Shown piece by piece: positions 1-7,924 of a DNA stretch of 64,000 nt. Position numbers and translations under genes: made by a program. Source of the stretch: Streptomyces sp. R28. GTDB lineage: Bacteria; Actinomycetota; Actinomycetes; Streptomycetales; Streptomycetaceae. The notes under the pieces were generated by a model, which made no database searches, was not told the DNA's origin, and was given only the letters and a program-made list of their open reading frames with translations. Where the stretch lies: NCBI RefSeq assembly GCF_041052385.1, contig NZ_CP163439.1:7553001-7617000 (forward strand), in the 5' to 3' direction. Position 1 is the first letter of the stretch, and each line of letters opens with the position of its first letter.

Positions 1-2
1 GC

Positions 3-644
3 GATCCGCTGGGCGCCCTCACCGAGGTCGTGGAGTCCGCGGCGGCTCGGGCCGGGGAGGCGGTGCTCGTCGTGCCGGAGGGGGAGGGCGAAGCGGCGCG
101 GCTGGTGGTGCTCGCCTCGGACGAGGGTGCGGTGGTGGCGGCGTGCGCGAAGTACGCGGCGGCACTGGAGGCGGCGCGGGCGGGGGACGTACCCGAGCAG
201 CCGGGGGGCGCCGGCGAGGACGAGCTGGTCGTGGGGCTCTCGGCGCCGGCCGGGCCCATCGCTGCCGCGGCGGCGTACAAGCAGGCCGAGCAGGCCCTGT
301 CGGTGGCTCGGCGGCGGGGGCGGGTGTGCGTGGAGCACGAGCAGCTGGCCGCGGGGTCGGTGTTGCCGCTGCTCGCGGACGATGCGGTGAAGGCGTTCGC
401 GGACGGGTTGCTGCGGGCGCTGCACGAACACGACGCGACGGGGCGGGGGGATCTGGTCGCCTCGCTGCGGGCGTGGCTGTCGCGGCACGGGCAGTGGGAT
501 GCGGCGGCTGCGGATCTGGGGGTGCATCGGCACACCTTGCGGTACCGGATGCGGCGGGTGGAGGAGATTCTTGGGCGCTCGCTGGATGACGCCGATGTGC
601 GGATGGAGCTTTGGCTGGCGTTGAAGGCGACGTCGGCGGAGTAG
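3..644 (+). CDS. PucR-family transcriptional regulator, C-terminal part (cut by window edge)
   Basis: The reading frame is open from the first complete codon of the window, so the start lies upstream and only about 213 residues are seen. The last 60 residues form the C-terminal helix-turn-helix of the PucR/CdaR type: a segment LVASLRAWLSRHGQWDAAAA followed by LGVHRHTLRYRMRRVEEILG, where the second helix would contact DNA. Proteins of this family often activate catabolic genes, purine or amino-acid catabolism among them. An aldehyde dehydrogenase gene follows on the same strand about 350 bp downstream and is a plausible target, but a large inverted-repeat element separates them and argues against co-transcription. 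The family call is firm; the regulated pathway is inference. Confidence 0.8.
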   Translation, partial: DPLGALTEVVESAAARAGEAVLVVPEGEGEAARLVVLASDEGAVVAACAKYAAALEAARAGDVPEQPGGAGEDELVVGLSAPAGPIAAAAAYKQAEQALSVARRRGRVCVEHEQLAAGSVLPLLADDAVKAFADGLLRALHEHDATGRGDLVASLRAWLSRHGQWDAAAADLGVHRHTLRYRMRRVEEILGRSLDDADVRMELWLALKATSAE

Positions 645-652
645 ACGGGTTT

Positions 653-836
653 CGCCCCCGCCGCCCCTACCCGTCCCGTCCCTGGGGGCTGCCGCCCCCA
701 GACCCCCGCTTCGGCCCTGAACGGGCCTCGTCCTCAAACGCCGGAGGGGCTGAAATTCAGCCCCTCCGGCGTTTGAGGAGCGGGGTCGAAGGGGCGGAGC
801 CCCTTCAGGATGGGACGGGTAGGGGCGGCGGGGGCG
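653..836. repeat. 184 bp MITE-like element with terminal inverted repeats and a 49 nt palindrome
   Basis: This fills most of the gap between the PucR gene and the aldehyde dehydrogenase gene. The outer arms at 653-681 and 808-836 are inverted copies matching at 28 of 29 positions. Inside, 731-779 is a perfect 24-bp-arm palindrome, and 788-806 is another small hairpin. The left half (about 681-745) recurs in reverse orientation near 29461-29535, so it is a dispersed repeat. It probably also acts as the transcription terminator of the PucR gene. No reading frame in it looks coding. Confidence 0.75.
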
Positions 837-991
837 TGAATTCCTGGGCCGTACCCCCACCCACCCCGCCAAACCGGCGCACCCCCGCCCCCCACCACTA
901 CACCCCGGACAAACGCCCCTCCGCCCCCACCCCCCTACCGTGGACCCCGACACACCAGGACACCCCCAACGCGGAAGGGCCGGGACTCCCT

Positions 992-2437
992 ATGACTTCC
1001 ACCCACGCCTTCTGGCTCGCCGGTCGCCAGGTCAGCGGCGAGGACAGCTTCGATGTCACCTCCCCGTGGGACGGGCGGGTCGTCGCCAAGGTGAGTGTGC
1101 CGACGGACGCGCAGACCGAGGAGGCCGTGGCCGCCGCGTACGCCGTCCGCGAGGACTTCGCCGCGACGCCGGCCCACGTGCGTGCCGCCGCGCTCGACCA
1201 CGTCAGCAGGCGGCTCGTCGAGCGGACCGAGGAGATCGCCGCGCTGATCTCCGCCGAGAACGGCAAGCCGATGAAGTGGGCCCGGGGCGAGGTCGGCCGT
1301 GCCGTGTCCGTGTTCCGGTTCGCCGCCGAAGAGGCCCGGCGGTTCAACGGTGGCGAAGCCCAGCGGCTCGACACCGACCTCGGCGGGCAGGGGCGCCTCG
1401 CCCTCACCCGGCGCTTCCCCAAGGGCGTCGTCCTCGGGATCGCGCCGTTCAACTTCCCGCTGAACCTGTGCGCCCACAAGATCGCCCCGGCCATCGCCGC
1501 CGGCGCGCCGATCATTCTGAAGCCCGCCCCGGCCACCCCGCTCTCCGGGCTCGTCATCGGTGAGCTGCTCGCCGAGACCGGGCTCCCGGCCGGCTCCTGG
1601 AGCATCCTCCCGGTTCCGAACGACCGTATGCCCGCGCTGGTCCAGGACCCGCGCCTGCCCGTGATCTCCTTCACCGGCTCCGAGAAGGTCGGCTACGCGA
1701 TCATGGACTCGGTGCCGCGCAAGCACTGCACCCTGGAGCTGGGCGGCAACGGCGCGGCCGTCGTGCTCGGCGACTACGCCTCCGACGCGGACCTCGACTG
1801 GGCCGCGACCCGCATCGCCACTTTCTCCAACTACCAGGGCGGCCAGTCCTGCATCTCCGTGCAGCGGGTGATCGCGGACGCGTCCGTGTACGACCGGCTC
1901 GTGCCGCGCATCGTCGCCGCCGTCGAGGCCCAGGTCACCGGTGACCCGAGCGACGACGCGACCGACGTCGGGCCGCTGGTCAGCGAGGACGCCGCCAAGC
2001 GCGTCGAGACGTGGGTGGACGAAGCCGTCGCCGCGGGGGCGGCCCTGCTCGCCGGCGGCAAGCGCGACGGTGCCTCCTACGCGCCGACCGTCCTCACCGA
2101 CGTACCGGCCGACGTCACCCTCGCGTGCGAGGAGGTCTTCGGGCCCGTCCTCACCGTGCAGAAGGTCGACGGGGAGGCCGCCGCGTTCGCCGCCGCCAAC
2201 GACTCCAAGTACGGCCTCCAGGCGGGTGTGTTCACGCATGACCTGCAGACCGCGTTCCGGGCCCACCGGGCCCTCGAGGTCGGCGGCGTCGTCATCGGTG
2301 ACGTGCCCTCCTACCGCGCCGACCAGATGCCGTACGGCGGCGCCAAGCAGTCCGGTGTGGGCCGTGAGGGCGTGAAGTTCGCGATGGACGACTACACCTA
2401 CGAGCGGGTGATGGTCCTCACCGGCATCGCTCTCTGA
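992..2437 (+). CDS. NAD(P)-dependent aldehyde dehydrogenase
   Basis: This 481-residue protein has the usual length of the ALDH superfamily and oxidises an aldehyde to the acid using NAD(P). Conserved features are the folding motif APFNFPLN with the downstream KPAPATP cofactor lysine region, the general base Glu249 in LELGG, and the catalytic Cys287 in GGQSCISV. The conserved C-terminal segment with PYGGAKQSGVGREG is present. The ATG at 992 was chosen because it opens the canonical N-terminus (MTSTHAFWLAG); the frame stays open upstream but there it runs through the repeat element. The substrate cannot be told from sequence. A hairpin terminator follows directly, so it is probably monocistronic. 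Confidence 0.9.
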   Translation: MTSTHAFWLAGRQVSGEDSFDVTSPWDGRVVAKVSVPTDAQTEEAVAAAYAVREDFAATPAHVRAAALDHVSRRLVERTEEIAALISAENGKPMKWARGEVGRAVSVFRFAAEEARRFNGGEAQRLDTDLGGQGRLALTRRFPKGVVLGIAPFNFPLNLCAHKIAPAIAAGAPIILKPAPATPLSGLVIGELLAETGLPAGSWSILPVPNDRMPALVQDPRLPVISFTGSEKVGYAIMDSVPRKHCTLELGGNGAAVVLGDYASDADLDWAATRIATFSNYQGGQSCISVQRVIADASVYDRLVPRIVAAVEAQVTGDPSDDATDVGPLVSEDAAKRVETWVDEAVAAGAALLAGGKRDGASYAPTVLTDVPADVTLACEEVFGPVLTVQKVDGEAAAFAAANDSKYGLQAGVFTHDLQTAFRAHRALEVGGVVIGDVPSYRADQMPYGGAKQSGVGREGVKFAMDDYTYERVMVLTGIAL

Positions 2438-2456
2438 GCGGCCACCCCCATGGGCC

Positions 2457-2493
2457 GACGGCCGGAGTCCGCTGTGCGGGGGCTCCGGCCGTC
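2457..2493 (+). terminator. Terminator of the aldehyde dehydrogenase gene
   Basis: An 11-bp GC-rich stem (GACGGCCGGAG paired with CTCCGGCCGTC) with a 15 nt loop begins 19 nt after the stop codon. It lies between two convergent genes and can serve both. Confidence 0.75.
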
Positions 2494-2528
2494 CGCGTCC
2501 GAAACGGCACACGGCCAACCCGCCCCGC

Positions 2529-2777
2529 TCAGGTCACCGGATCCCACCGCTCCTCGTCCTCGACCCACCGGTACGCCTCGACGACGTCGCACTCGACCAT
2601 GTACGGCTGTTCGCCCATGGTGGGCACGCGGACGGAGATGTCCACCACCCGGAGCTTGCGCTGCTCGTGCTCGAAGCACAGCCCCTTCCAGGGCATCTGG
2701 CGCCAGTTGAAGTCGACGATGCGCCGACCCTCCTCGCGGAGGACGACGTGGTAGGTGTCGTCGAACAGGATTCCCAC
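2529..2777 (-). CDS. Small conserved-looking protein of unknown function (82 aa)
   Basis: I do not recognise the family. The protein is acidic and rich in aromatic and beta-type residues (for example FNWRQMPWKG and VEAYRWVEDEERWD), has no signal peptide or membrane segment, and is likely a small cytosolic single-domain protein. The GTG start at 2777 is preceded by GGGAG at good spacing. About 100 bp upstream on the same strand lies a palindrome resembling a zinc-uptake-regulator (Zur) box, so expression may respond to zinc. It is convergent with the aldehyde dehydrogenase gene and shares the hairpin at 2457-2493. Confidence 0.65.
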   Translation of the reverse strand: MGILFDDTYHVVLREEGRRIVDFNWRQMPWKGLCFEHEQRKLRVVDISVRVPTMGEQPYMVECDVVEAYRWVEDEERWDPVT

Positions 2778-2876
2778 AACTGATCTCCCTCAGCCACGGT
2801 CGACGCGGAGGAACAACTGTGCCGCACCCCGGCCGACTCCTTTCCCGTCGAGATTTCCCGCCGACCCTCTGGCTAA

Positions 2877-2891
2877 TGGGAACCATTTTCA
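2877..2891. promoter_or_regulatory. Zur-like operator
   Basis: On the minus strand the sequence is TGAAAATGGTTCCCA, matching 12 of 15 positions of the TGAAAATGATTTTCA consensus known for Streptomyces Zur. The flanks extend the imperfect symmetry (TACATG on one side, TTAG on the other). It lies about 100 bp upstream of the 82-aa gene on the minus strand. On the plus strand nothing is encoded before the terminator at 2926. Confidence 0.4.
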
Positions 2892-2925
2892 TGTACTGTC
2901 GTGAGTGACGCGCGATCGCCGTCCC

Positions 2926-2967
2926 GAAGGGGCCCGGCACCGATGCCTTCCGGTGCCGGGCCCCTTC
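2926..2967 (-). terminator. Terminator of the GH3 gene
   Basis: A long, near-perfect stem (GAAGGGGCCCGGCACCG against its complement) with a 7 nt loop sits 25 bp beyond the stop codon of the GH3 gene and separates it from the Zur-like promoter region. Confidence 0.8.
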
Positions 2968-2991
2968 ATTTGCGTCGGCCTCCCCGGACCC

Positions 2992-5829
2992 TCAACCGGA
3001 GAAGCCGACGTGCGCGAGCCGCACCGGGCCGCGCAGCCTGAGGTGGACGTCCCGGACGCCCTCGGTGATGATCTCGGCGCGCTGCGTCGAGTAGTCGTAC
3101 GGGCTCGCATCCGGCGCCTGCGACGTCAGTACGGCGAGCACCGCGCCCCCGTCGAGCGACACCTCGACCACGCCGTCGCCGGACACGGTCGCCGTCACCG
3201 CCGTGACGCCGCCCTCGAAGTCGCAGTCCCGGTAGACCAGTTCGCCCGTCCTGCCCTGCTCCGGCGTCACCGCGTCGCCCGACGCCTTCGTGCGGTCGAC
3301 GATCGCCACGCCGCTCTGCTCGTCGAAGTCGGCGGCGTCCAGGCCCCGTTGGAGGACGGGGCGCGGTGCGGCCGCCTCGCCGTCCAGGAGCACGGTCGTC
3401 CGCAGACGGATGTCCTCGCTGGAGGCGCCGGCCAGGATCTCGTACGGGCCCGGCTCGCGGCGCCAGGCGCCCCGCGCCACATCCCAGAAGCCGAAGGACC
3501 GCAAGGAGACCTCGAAGGTCAGGGCCGACTGCTCGCCGGGCTCCAGTCGCACCCGGCTGTGCGCCACCAGCTCCCGCCGCGGGCGCGGCACCGTCGGTTC
3601 CACGGCACGCGTGTAGAGCTGGGCGACCTCGTCGGCCGGCACGTCACCGGTGTTGGTGACCGTGAAGGAGACGTGCAGCGTGTCGTCCGTCACGCGGGTC
3701 TCCAGGTCGGCGTAGGAGAAGGCCGCGTAGGACAGGCCGTGGCCGAACGGGAACAGCGGGGTGCCCTCGAAGTACAGGTACGTCTGGCGGCCGCCGATCA
3801 CGTCGTAGTCGAGGAGGTCGGGCAGGTCGGCGTCGTCGGCGTACCAGGTCTGCGGGAGGCGGCCGGCGGGGGAGACGTCGCCGGCCAGGACGTGGGCGAG
3901 GGCGGTGCCGGCCGCCTGGCCGCCGTGGGACGTCCAGAGGATCGCCGGGAGGGCGGCCGGTTCGACGGCGTAGGGGTACGCCGACACCAGGGCCAGCACC
4001 GTGTTCGGGTTGGCGGCGCGGGCGGCGCGCAGCAGGCGCTCCTGGTGGGCGGGGAGGGCGAGGGTCGTGCGGTCCTCGGTCTCGCGGCCGTTGATGTGCG
4101 GGTCGTTGCCCGCGACCACCAGGACCACGTCCGCCTGCGAGGTGACCCTGGTCACTGCGTCCTCGCCGCTTTCGACGACGATGAGCTGGAAAGTTTCCGG
4201 ATTCGCTTCGGCAACCCGCACGCCGTCGGCGGCGACTGAGACGTGGCGACCCGTACCGATGTGCCGGAGGAGGTGACCGTTCTCATGGGGTTCCAGGCGG
4301 AATGTCTCCTGGACGACCCAGCCTCCGGGCTGGTCGGCGGAGGCACGGACACAGCCGTCCTCGGCGACCGAGAGATACCGGCCGTCGGGGGCGCGCAGGG
4401 TCAGCACGCCCTCGCCCCAGTCGACGAGCGCGAACTCGGTGCCGACCGGGTCGGTGGTCAGCGGCGGCAGGTCCGTACGGCCGGCGAGCAGGGCCGGGTC
4501 GAGGGCGCCCTCGGCGCCGCGCACCTCGTCGGCGACGTCCGCCTCGAGGGCGTGCAGGAAGGTTCCGGCCGAGGTCTTCAGGCGGATGCGGTCGACACCC
4601 TCCGCGAAGTCCACCCGGTCCGCGCCGAACCGCTCGTACAGGCCCTCCAGCGGGGTCGAGCGGTGGATGAGCGTGCCGCTGTACCAGTCGCACTTGCACT
4701 CGTCGGCGAGCAGGCCGACCACGGCGAGCCGGATGTCCGGGGCGAGCGGCAGCAGGCCGTCGCTGTTCTTGAGCAGGACGACCGACTGCTCGGCGGCCTC
4801 CTGGGCGAGGGCGCGGTGGGCCGGGGTGTCGAAGTCCGTGGTGAGCGCGTGCGGGTCGTACGCCGGGTCGAACTCGCCGAGGCGGAAGCGGACCGAGAGC
4901 TGGCGGCGGACCGCCGTGTCGATGTCCGCCTCGGTCAGCAGGCCCTGGTCGAGGGCGCCGCGGACCCGTGCGGTGATCTTCGAGCTGTCGGTGCCGTGAT
5001 CGGTGAAGCTGTCGACGCCCGCCAGCAGCGAGGCCGCGGTGGCCTCCTCGTGGGTGTCGAAGTAGTGCTCGGAATCGACCAGGTTGGACGGCGCACCCGC
5101 GTCCGAGCAGACCAGCAGGTCCTCGTCGGTCCAAGCGCGCAAGTGCTCGCGCAGATACGGCGAGACATGGTTGGGGCGGCCGTTGACCAGGTTGTACGCC
5201 GGCATCACGCCCGCCGTCGCGCCCGCCTCGACCGTCTCGCGGAAGGCGCGCAGGTCGTACTCGTGCAGGACGCGCGGGCGCACCGAGGAGGACGTGACGT
5301 CGCGGCCCGTCTCGTTGTTGTGGGACAGCCAATGCTTGAGGACGGGCGCGGTGCGCCAGTACGTCGGGTGGTCGCCGCGCAGGCCGCGGGTGTACGCGGT
5401 GGCGATGGCCGAGGTGAGCTTCGGGTCCTCCGAGTAGCCCTCCTCGTTGCGGCCCCACAGGGGGTGTCGCAGGAGGTTGACGGTGGGGGCCCAGACGTTC
5501 AGGCCCACGCGGTCGTCGCGGGCGCGCATCGCGCGGGTCTCCTTGGAGACGGCGTCGCCGACCCGTCGTACGAGGTCGGTGTTCCAGGTCGCGCCGAGCC
5601 CGACGGCCTGGGGGAAGACGGTGGCCTGGCCCATCCAGGCCACACCGTGCAGCGCTTCCTGGCCGGTGCGGAACGCGTCGATGCCGAGCCGCTCGACGGC
5701 CGGCGCGAACTGGTGCAGGAAACCGATCTTTTCGTCGAGCGTGAGCCGCGACAGAAGGTCGTCGATGCGCTTCGCGAACGGCAGTCGCTGATCGCGGAAA
5801 GGCGGCGTAGGCGGCGTTTGTGCGGTCAC
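2992..5829 (-). CDS. Glycoside hydrolase family 3 beta-glucosidase/beta-xylosidase type, with beta-trefoil insert
   Basis: This 945-residue GH3 enzyme probably removes beta-linked glucose from trimmed xyloglucan oligosaccharides inside the cell, since no signal peptide is seen. The N-terminal TIM barrel includes GVAWMGQATVFPQAVG and the nucleophile Asp243 in LLVCSDAG. The alpha/beta sandwich domain carries the GRETEDRTTLALP loop near residue 580, which usually contains the acid/base. Between them, about residues 430-560 hold an insertion with repeats of the form GRYLSVAEDG and GRHVSVAADG, which looks like a fascin or ricin-type beta-trefoil. A fibronectin type III-like domain (VSFTVTNTGDVPADEVAQLY) follows and the end resembles a CBM6-like module. 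The GTG start has AAGGGG upstream. An operator palindrome lies 37 bp before it. Confidence 0.9.
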   Translation of the reverse strand: MTAQTPPTPPFRDQRLPFAKRIDDLLSRLTLDEKIGFLHQFAPAVERLGIDAFRTGQEALHGVAWMGQATVFPQAVGLGATWNTDLVRRVGDAVSKETRAMRARDDRVGLNVWAPTVNLLRHPLWGRNEEGYSEDPKLTSAIATAYTRGLRGDHPTYWRTAPVLKHWLSHNNETGRDVTSSSVRPRVLHEYDLRAFRETVEAGATAGVMPAYNLVNGRPNHVSPYLREHLRAWTDEDLLVCSDAGAPSNLVDSEHYFDTHEEATAASLLAGVDSFTDHGTDSSKITARVRGALDQGLLTEADIDTAVRRQLSVRFRLGEFDPAYDPHALTTDFDTPAHRALAQEAAEQSVVLLKNSDGLLPLAPDIRLAVVGLLADECKCDWYSGTLIHRSTPLEGLYERFGADRVDFAEGVDRIRLKTSAGTFLHALEADVADEVRGAEGALDPALLAGRTDLPPLTTDPVGTEFALVDWGEGVLTLRAPDGRYLSVAEDGCVRASADQPGGWVVQETFRLEPHENGHLLRHIGTGRHVSVAADGVRVAEANPETFQLIVVESGEDAVTRVTSQADVVLVVAGNDPHINGRETEDRTTLALPAHQERLLRAARAANPNTVLALVSAYPYAVEPAALPAILWTSHGGQAAGTALAHVLAGDVSPAGRLPQTWYADDADLPDLLDYDVIGGRQTYLYFEGTPLFPFGHGLSYAAFSYADLETRVTDDTLHVSFTVTNTGDVPADEVAQLYTRAVEPTVPRPRRELVAHSRVRLEPGEQSALTFEVSLRSFGFWDVARGAWRREPGPYEILAGASSEDIRLRTTVLLDGEAAAPRPVLQRGLDAADFDEQSGVAIVDRTKASGDAVTPEQGRTGELVYRDCDFEGGVTAVTATVSGDGVVEVSLDGGAVLAVLTSQAPDASPYDYSTQRAEIITEGVRDVHLRLRGPVRLAHVGFSG

Positions 5830-5865
5830 GTGGGGATCCCCTTGCGGTGGAGCGGCGAGGCGCTT

Positions 5866-5879
5866 TCGAAGCGCTTCGA
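5866..5879. promoter_or_regulatory. LacI-family operator, GH3 side
   Basis: A perfect 14-bp palindrome TCGAAGCGCTTCGA centred on the central CG typical of LacI/CebR-type operators. It lies 37 bp upstream of the GTG of the GH3 gene. The same core occurs at 6048, 21831 and 21920. Confidence 0.75.
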
Positions 5880-6047
5880 TGCTCAGTCGATCCGGGGGTG
5901 GGTGTCAAGACACCCCGGCGCAACAACTCCGACTCCGGACCGTTATTTCAAGCGACGTAAGAGGGCAGTCGGAACCTCCATGCCTCGGAGGAATCTTGGA
6001 AGCGACCCTTGTGCGCCCCCATACCTTCACTTAACCTCGCAGCAACA

Positions 6048-6061
6048 TCGAAGCGCTTCGA
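6048..6061. promoter_or_regulatory. LacI-family operator, transporter-operon side
   Basis: A second exact copy of TCGAAGCGCTTCGA, 141 bp upstream of the binding-protein gene that opens the transporter and hydrolase operon. Confidence 0.75.
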
Positions 6062-6202
6062 CTGCGAGGCTCGCCCACCTTCAGGGGTGCCCGGGCCCTC
6101 GGCAGTGGTCGAAGGACGCTTCAGCTCAGCCAGATCCACTTAAGACACCGCAGCCGACGGCCCACCGCCGGGTGTCCAGGTGCGCCATGAAGGGTTGACG
6201 CA

Positions 6203-7897
6203 ATGACGCCGAACGCCTCCTCCGCCTCCTCCGGACCCAGCCGGAGAAGCTTCCTCGCCTCCACGGCGGTCGCCACCGCAGCGGTGGCGGGAGGGATGCC
6301 GCTGCTCTCCGCCTGCGGCGGTTCGGACAGTGCGTCGCGAGACGGCACCACGTCGGCCAAGGACGCGAAGAAGATCCTGCCCGCCTACGTGGCCAGCAAC
6401 GTGGTGACGCCGGACATCCCGTCCAAGAACGGCTCGTCGATGGGCTTCACCTCGAAGCTCGACGTCGACACGCTCAAGACCTCGGTCCCGAAGAAGCTCG
6501 GCAAGGGCGGCGAGGTCACCATCATGTCGCCGTTCTGGGGCTCACCGCCGAAGCCGAACAACCCCTACTACACGTCGATGAACGACCTGATCGGTGTCGA
6601 CGTCCAGTGGCGCAACCAGGACGGCAACACCTACGACCAGAAGCTCGGCGCGGTCCTCGCCTCCAGCGACGTCCCGGACGTGGTCGTCGTCCCCGGCTGG
6701 AACATGATGGGCAAGATACCCAGCGCCATCATCAGCAAGTTCGCCGACCTCGGCCCGTACCTGTCCGGGGACAAGGTCAAGGAGTACCCGAACCTCGCGG
6801 CGATCCCCAGCGGCGCCTGGCAGCGCTCCATCTTCGGCGGCAAGCTGATGGGCCTGCCGATGCCCGCCCCGTCCATCCCGACCATCGTGCCCCTCTACCG
6901 CCAGGACATCTTCGACAAGGAGGGCTACGAAGTCCCCCGGTCCGCCGACGAGTTCCTGGCCCTGTGCAAGGACATCACCAACGCCCGGGCCAAGGTGTGG
7001 GCCTGCGGTGACATGAAGTGGACCGCGATGAACAACTTCGGCGTGCGCGGGGGAGGGGAGAAGCCGCTCTGGTGGGACATGGAAGACGGCAAGCTGATCA
7101 ACCGCCTCGAGACCCAGGAGTACCTGGAAGCCATCGAGTGGACACGCAAACTGTTCGCCGCCGGAGTCGTCCACCCCAATTTCAAGCTGGGCAAGAGCCA
7201 GATCACCGACCCGGCACCCAAGTTCGCCGCCGGCGAGTTCCTGATCTGGGACAACAACATCGTCCAGTGGTACGGCCAGCAGGCCTCCCAGGCCGCCCAG
7301 AACCCCGACTTCAAGATCTGGGGCATGGACATCTGGGGCCACGACGGCGGTGACCCGACGCTGTACGCCGCGAACCCGGCCGGCATCTTCGCCTTCGTCA
7401 ACAAGAAGGCCTCCGAGTCCGTCATCCGCGACGCACTGGCGGTCGCCAACGTCACCGCGGCGCCGTACGGCACCAAGGAATGGATGATGACCAACTACGG
7501 CGTCGAGGGCACGCACTACACGATCAAGGACGGCGTCCCCGTCAAGAACGACAAGGGCAACAACGAGGTCCTCAACGCCTACGTCATGGTGGCGAGCCCC
7601 GCCCCCACCACCGCCCACCCCGACCTGCCTGACTACACCAAGGCCATGGTCGAGTGGGAGCAGCGGATGGGCGCCTTCACCAAGAAGTCGTCCTTCTGGG
7701 GCCTGCAGATCACCGAGCCCTCCCGCTACACCAACCTCGCCAACGACTTCGAGCAGCTCGAGGACGACATCATCCGCGGGCACAAGAAGATCAGCGACAT
7801 GCAGCAGGCCGTCTCCGACTGGAAGAGCAAGGGCGGCGACAAGCTGCGCGACTGGTACAAGAAGCTTCTCGACGAGAACGGCTCGGCGGCGAGCTGA
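6203..7897 (+). CDS. Extracellular oligosaccharide-binding lipoprotein of an ABC importer
   Basis: The 564-residue product is the solute-binding component of a family-1 carbohydrate ABC importer, of the larger LplA/YtcQ-like kind. Its N-terminus combines a twin-arginine stretch (RRSFLAST) with the lipobox LSAC, so it is exported and anchored to the membrane by a lipid on Cys. Aromatic residues abound in the mature part (NNIVQWYGQQ, DIWGHDGG), as expected for sugar stacking. It opens an operon with two permeases and four hydrolases, and xyloglucan oligosaccharides are the inferred ligand. The ATG has AAGGG upstream. An operator lies 141 bp before it. Confidence 0.88.
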   Translation: MTPNASSASSGPSRRSFLASTAVATAAVAGGMPLLSACGGSDSASRDGTTSAKDAKKILPAYVASNVVTPDIPSKNGSSMGFTSKLDVDTLKTSVPKKLGKGGEVTIMSPFWGSPPKPNNPYYTSMNDLIGVDVQWRNQDGNTYDQKLGAVLASSDVPDVVVVPGWNMMGKIPSAIISKFADLGPYLSGDKVKEYPNLAAIPSGAWQRSIFGGKLMGLPMPAPSIPTIVPLYRQDIFDKEGYEVPRSADEFLALCKDITNARAKVWACGDMKWTAMNNFGVRGGGEKPLWWDMEDGKLINRLETQEYLEAIEWTRKLFAAGVVHPNFKLGKSQITDPAPKFAAGEFLIWDNNIVQWYGQQASQAAQNPDFKIWGMDIWGHDGGDPTLYAANPAGIFAFVNKKASESVIRDALAVANVTAAPYGTKEWMMTNYGVEGTHYTIKDGVPVKNDKGNNEVLNAYVMVASPAPTTAHPDLPDYTKAMVEWEQRMGAFTKKSSFWGLQITEPSRYTNLANDFEQLEDDIIRGHKKISDMQQAVSDWKSKGGDKLRDWYKKLLDENGSAAS

Positions 7898-7924
7898 CCA
7901 GGCTCTGAGGCAAGGAGAACGGCC

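Larger units (their letters stand above)
5830..6202. promoter_or_regulatory. Divergent promoter region of the xyloglucan locus
   Basis: These 373 bp separate the leftward GH3 gene from the rightward transporter operon and hold two exact copies of the palindrome TCGAAGCGCTTCGA, one near each gene. A small hairpin (CCTCC/GGAGG) lies near 5978. I do not see a convincing -35/-10 pair. The arrangement suggests simultaneous control of both transcripts by one LacI-type repressor. Confidence 0.7.

Noticed and set aside
611..991. Upstream extension of the aldehyde dehydrogenase frame
   Set aside because: It runs through the inverted-repeat element and has no ALDH similarity; the family N-terminus begins at 992.
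4243..6198. Long open frame opposite the GH3 gene
   Set aside because: It is the antisense shadow of a clear GH3 enzyme; its composition is Arg/Val/Gly-rich without motifs.
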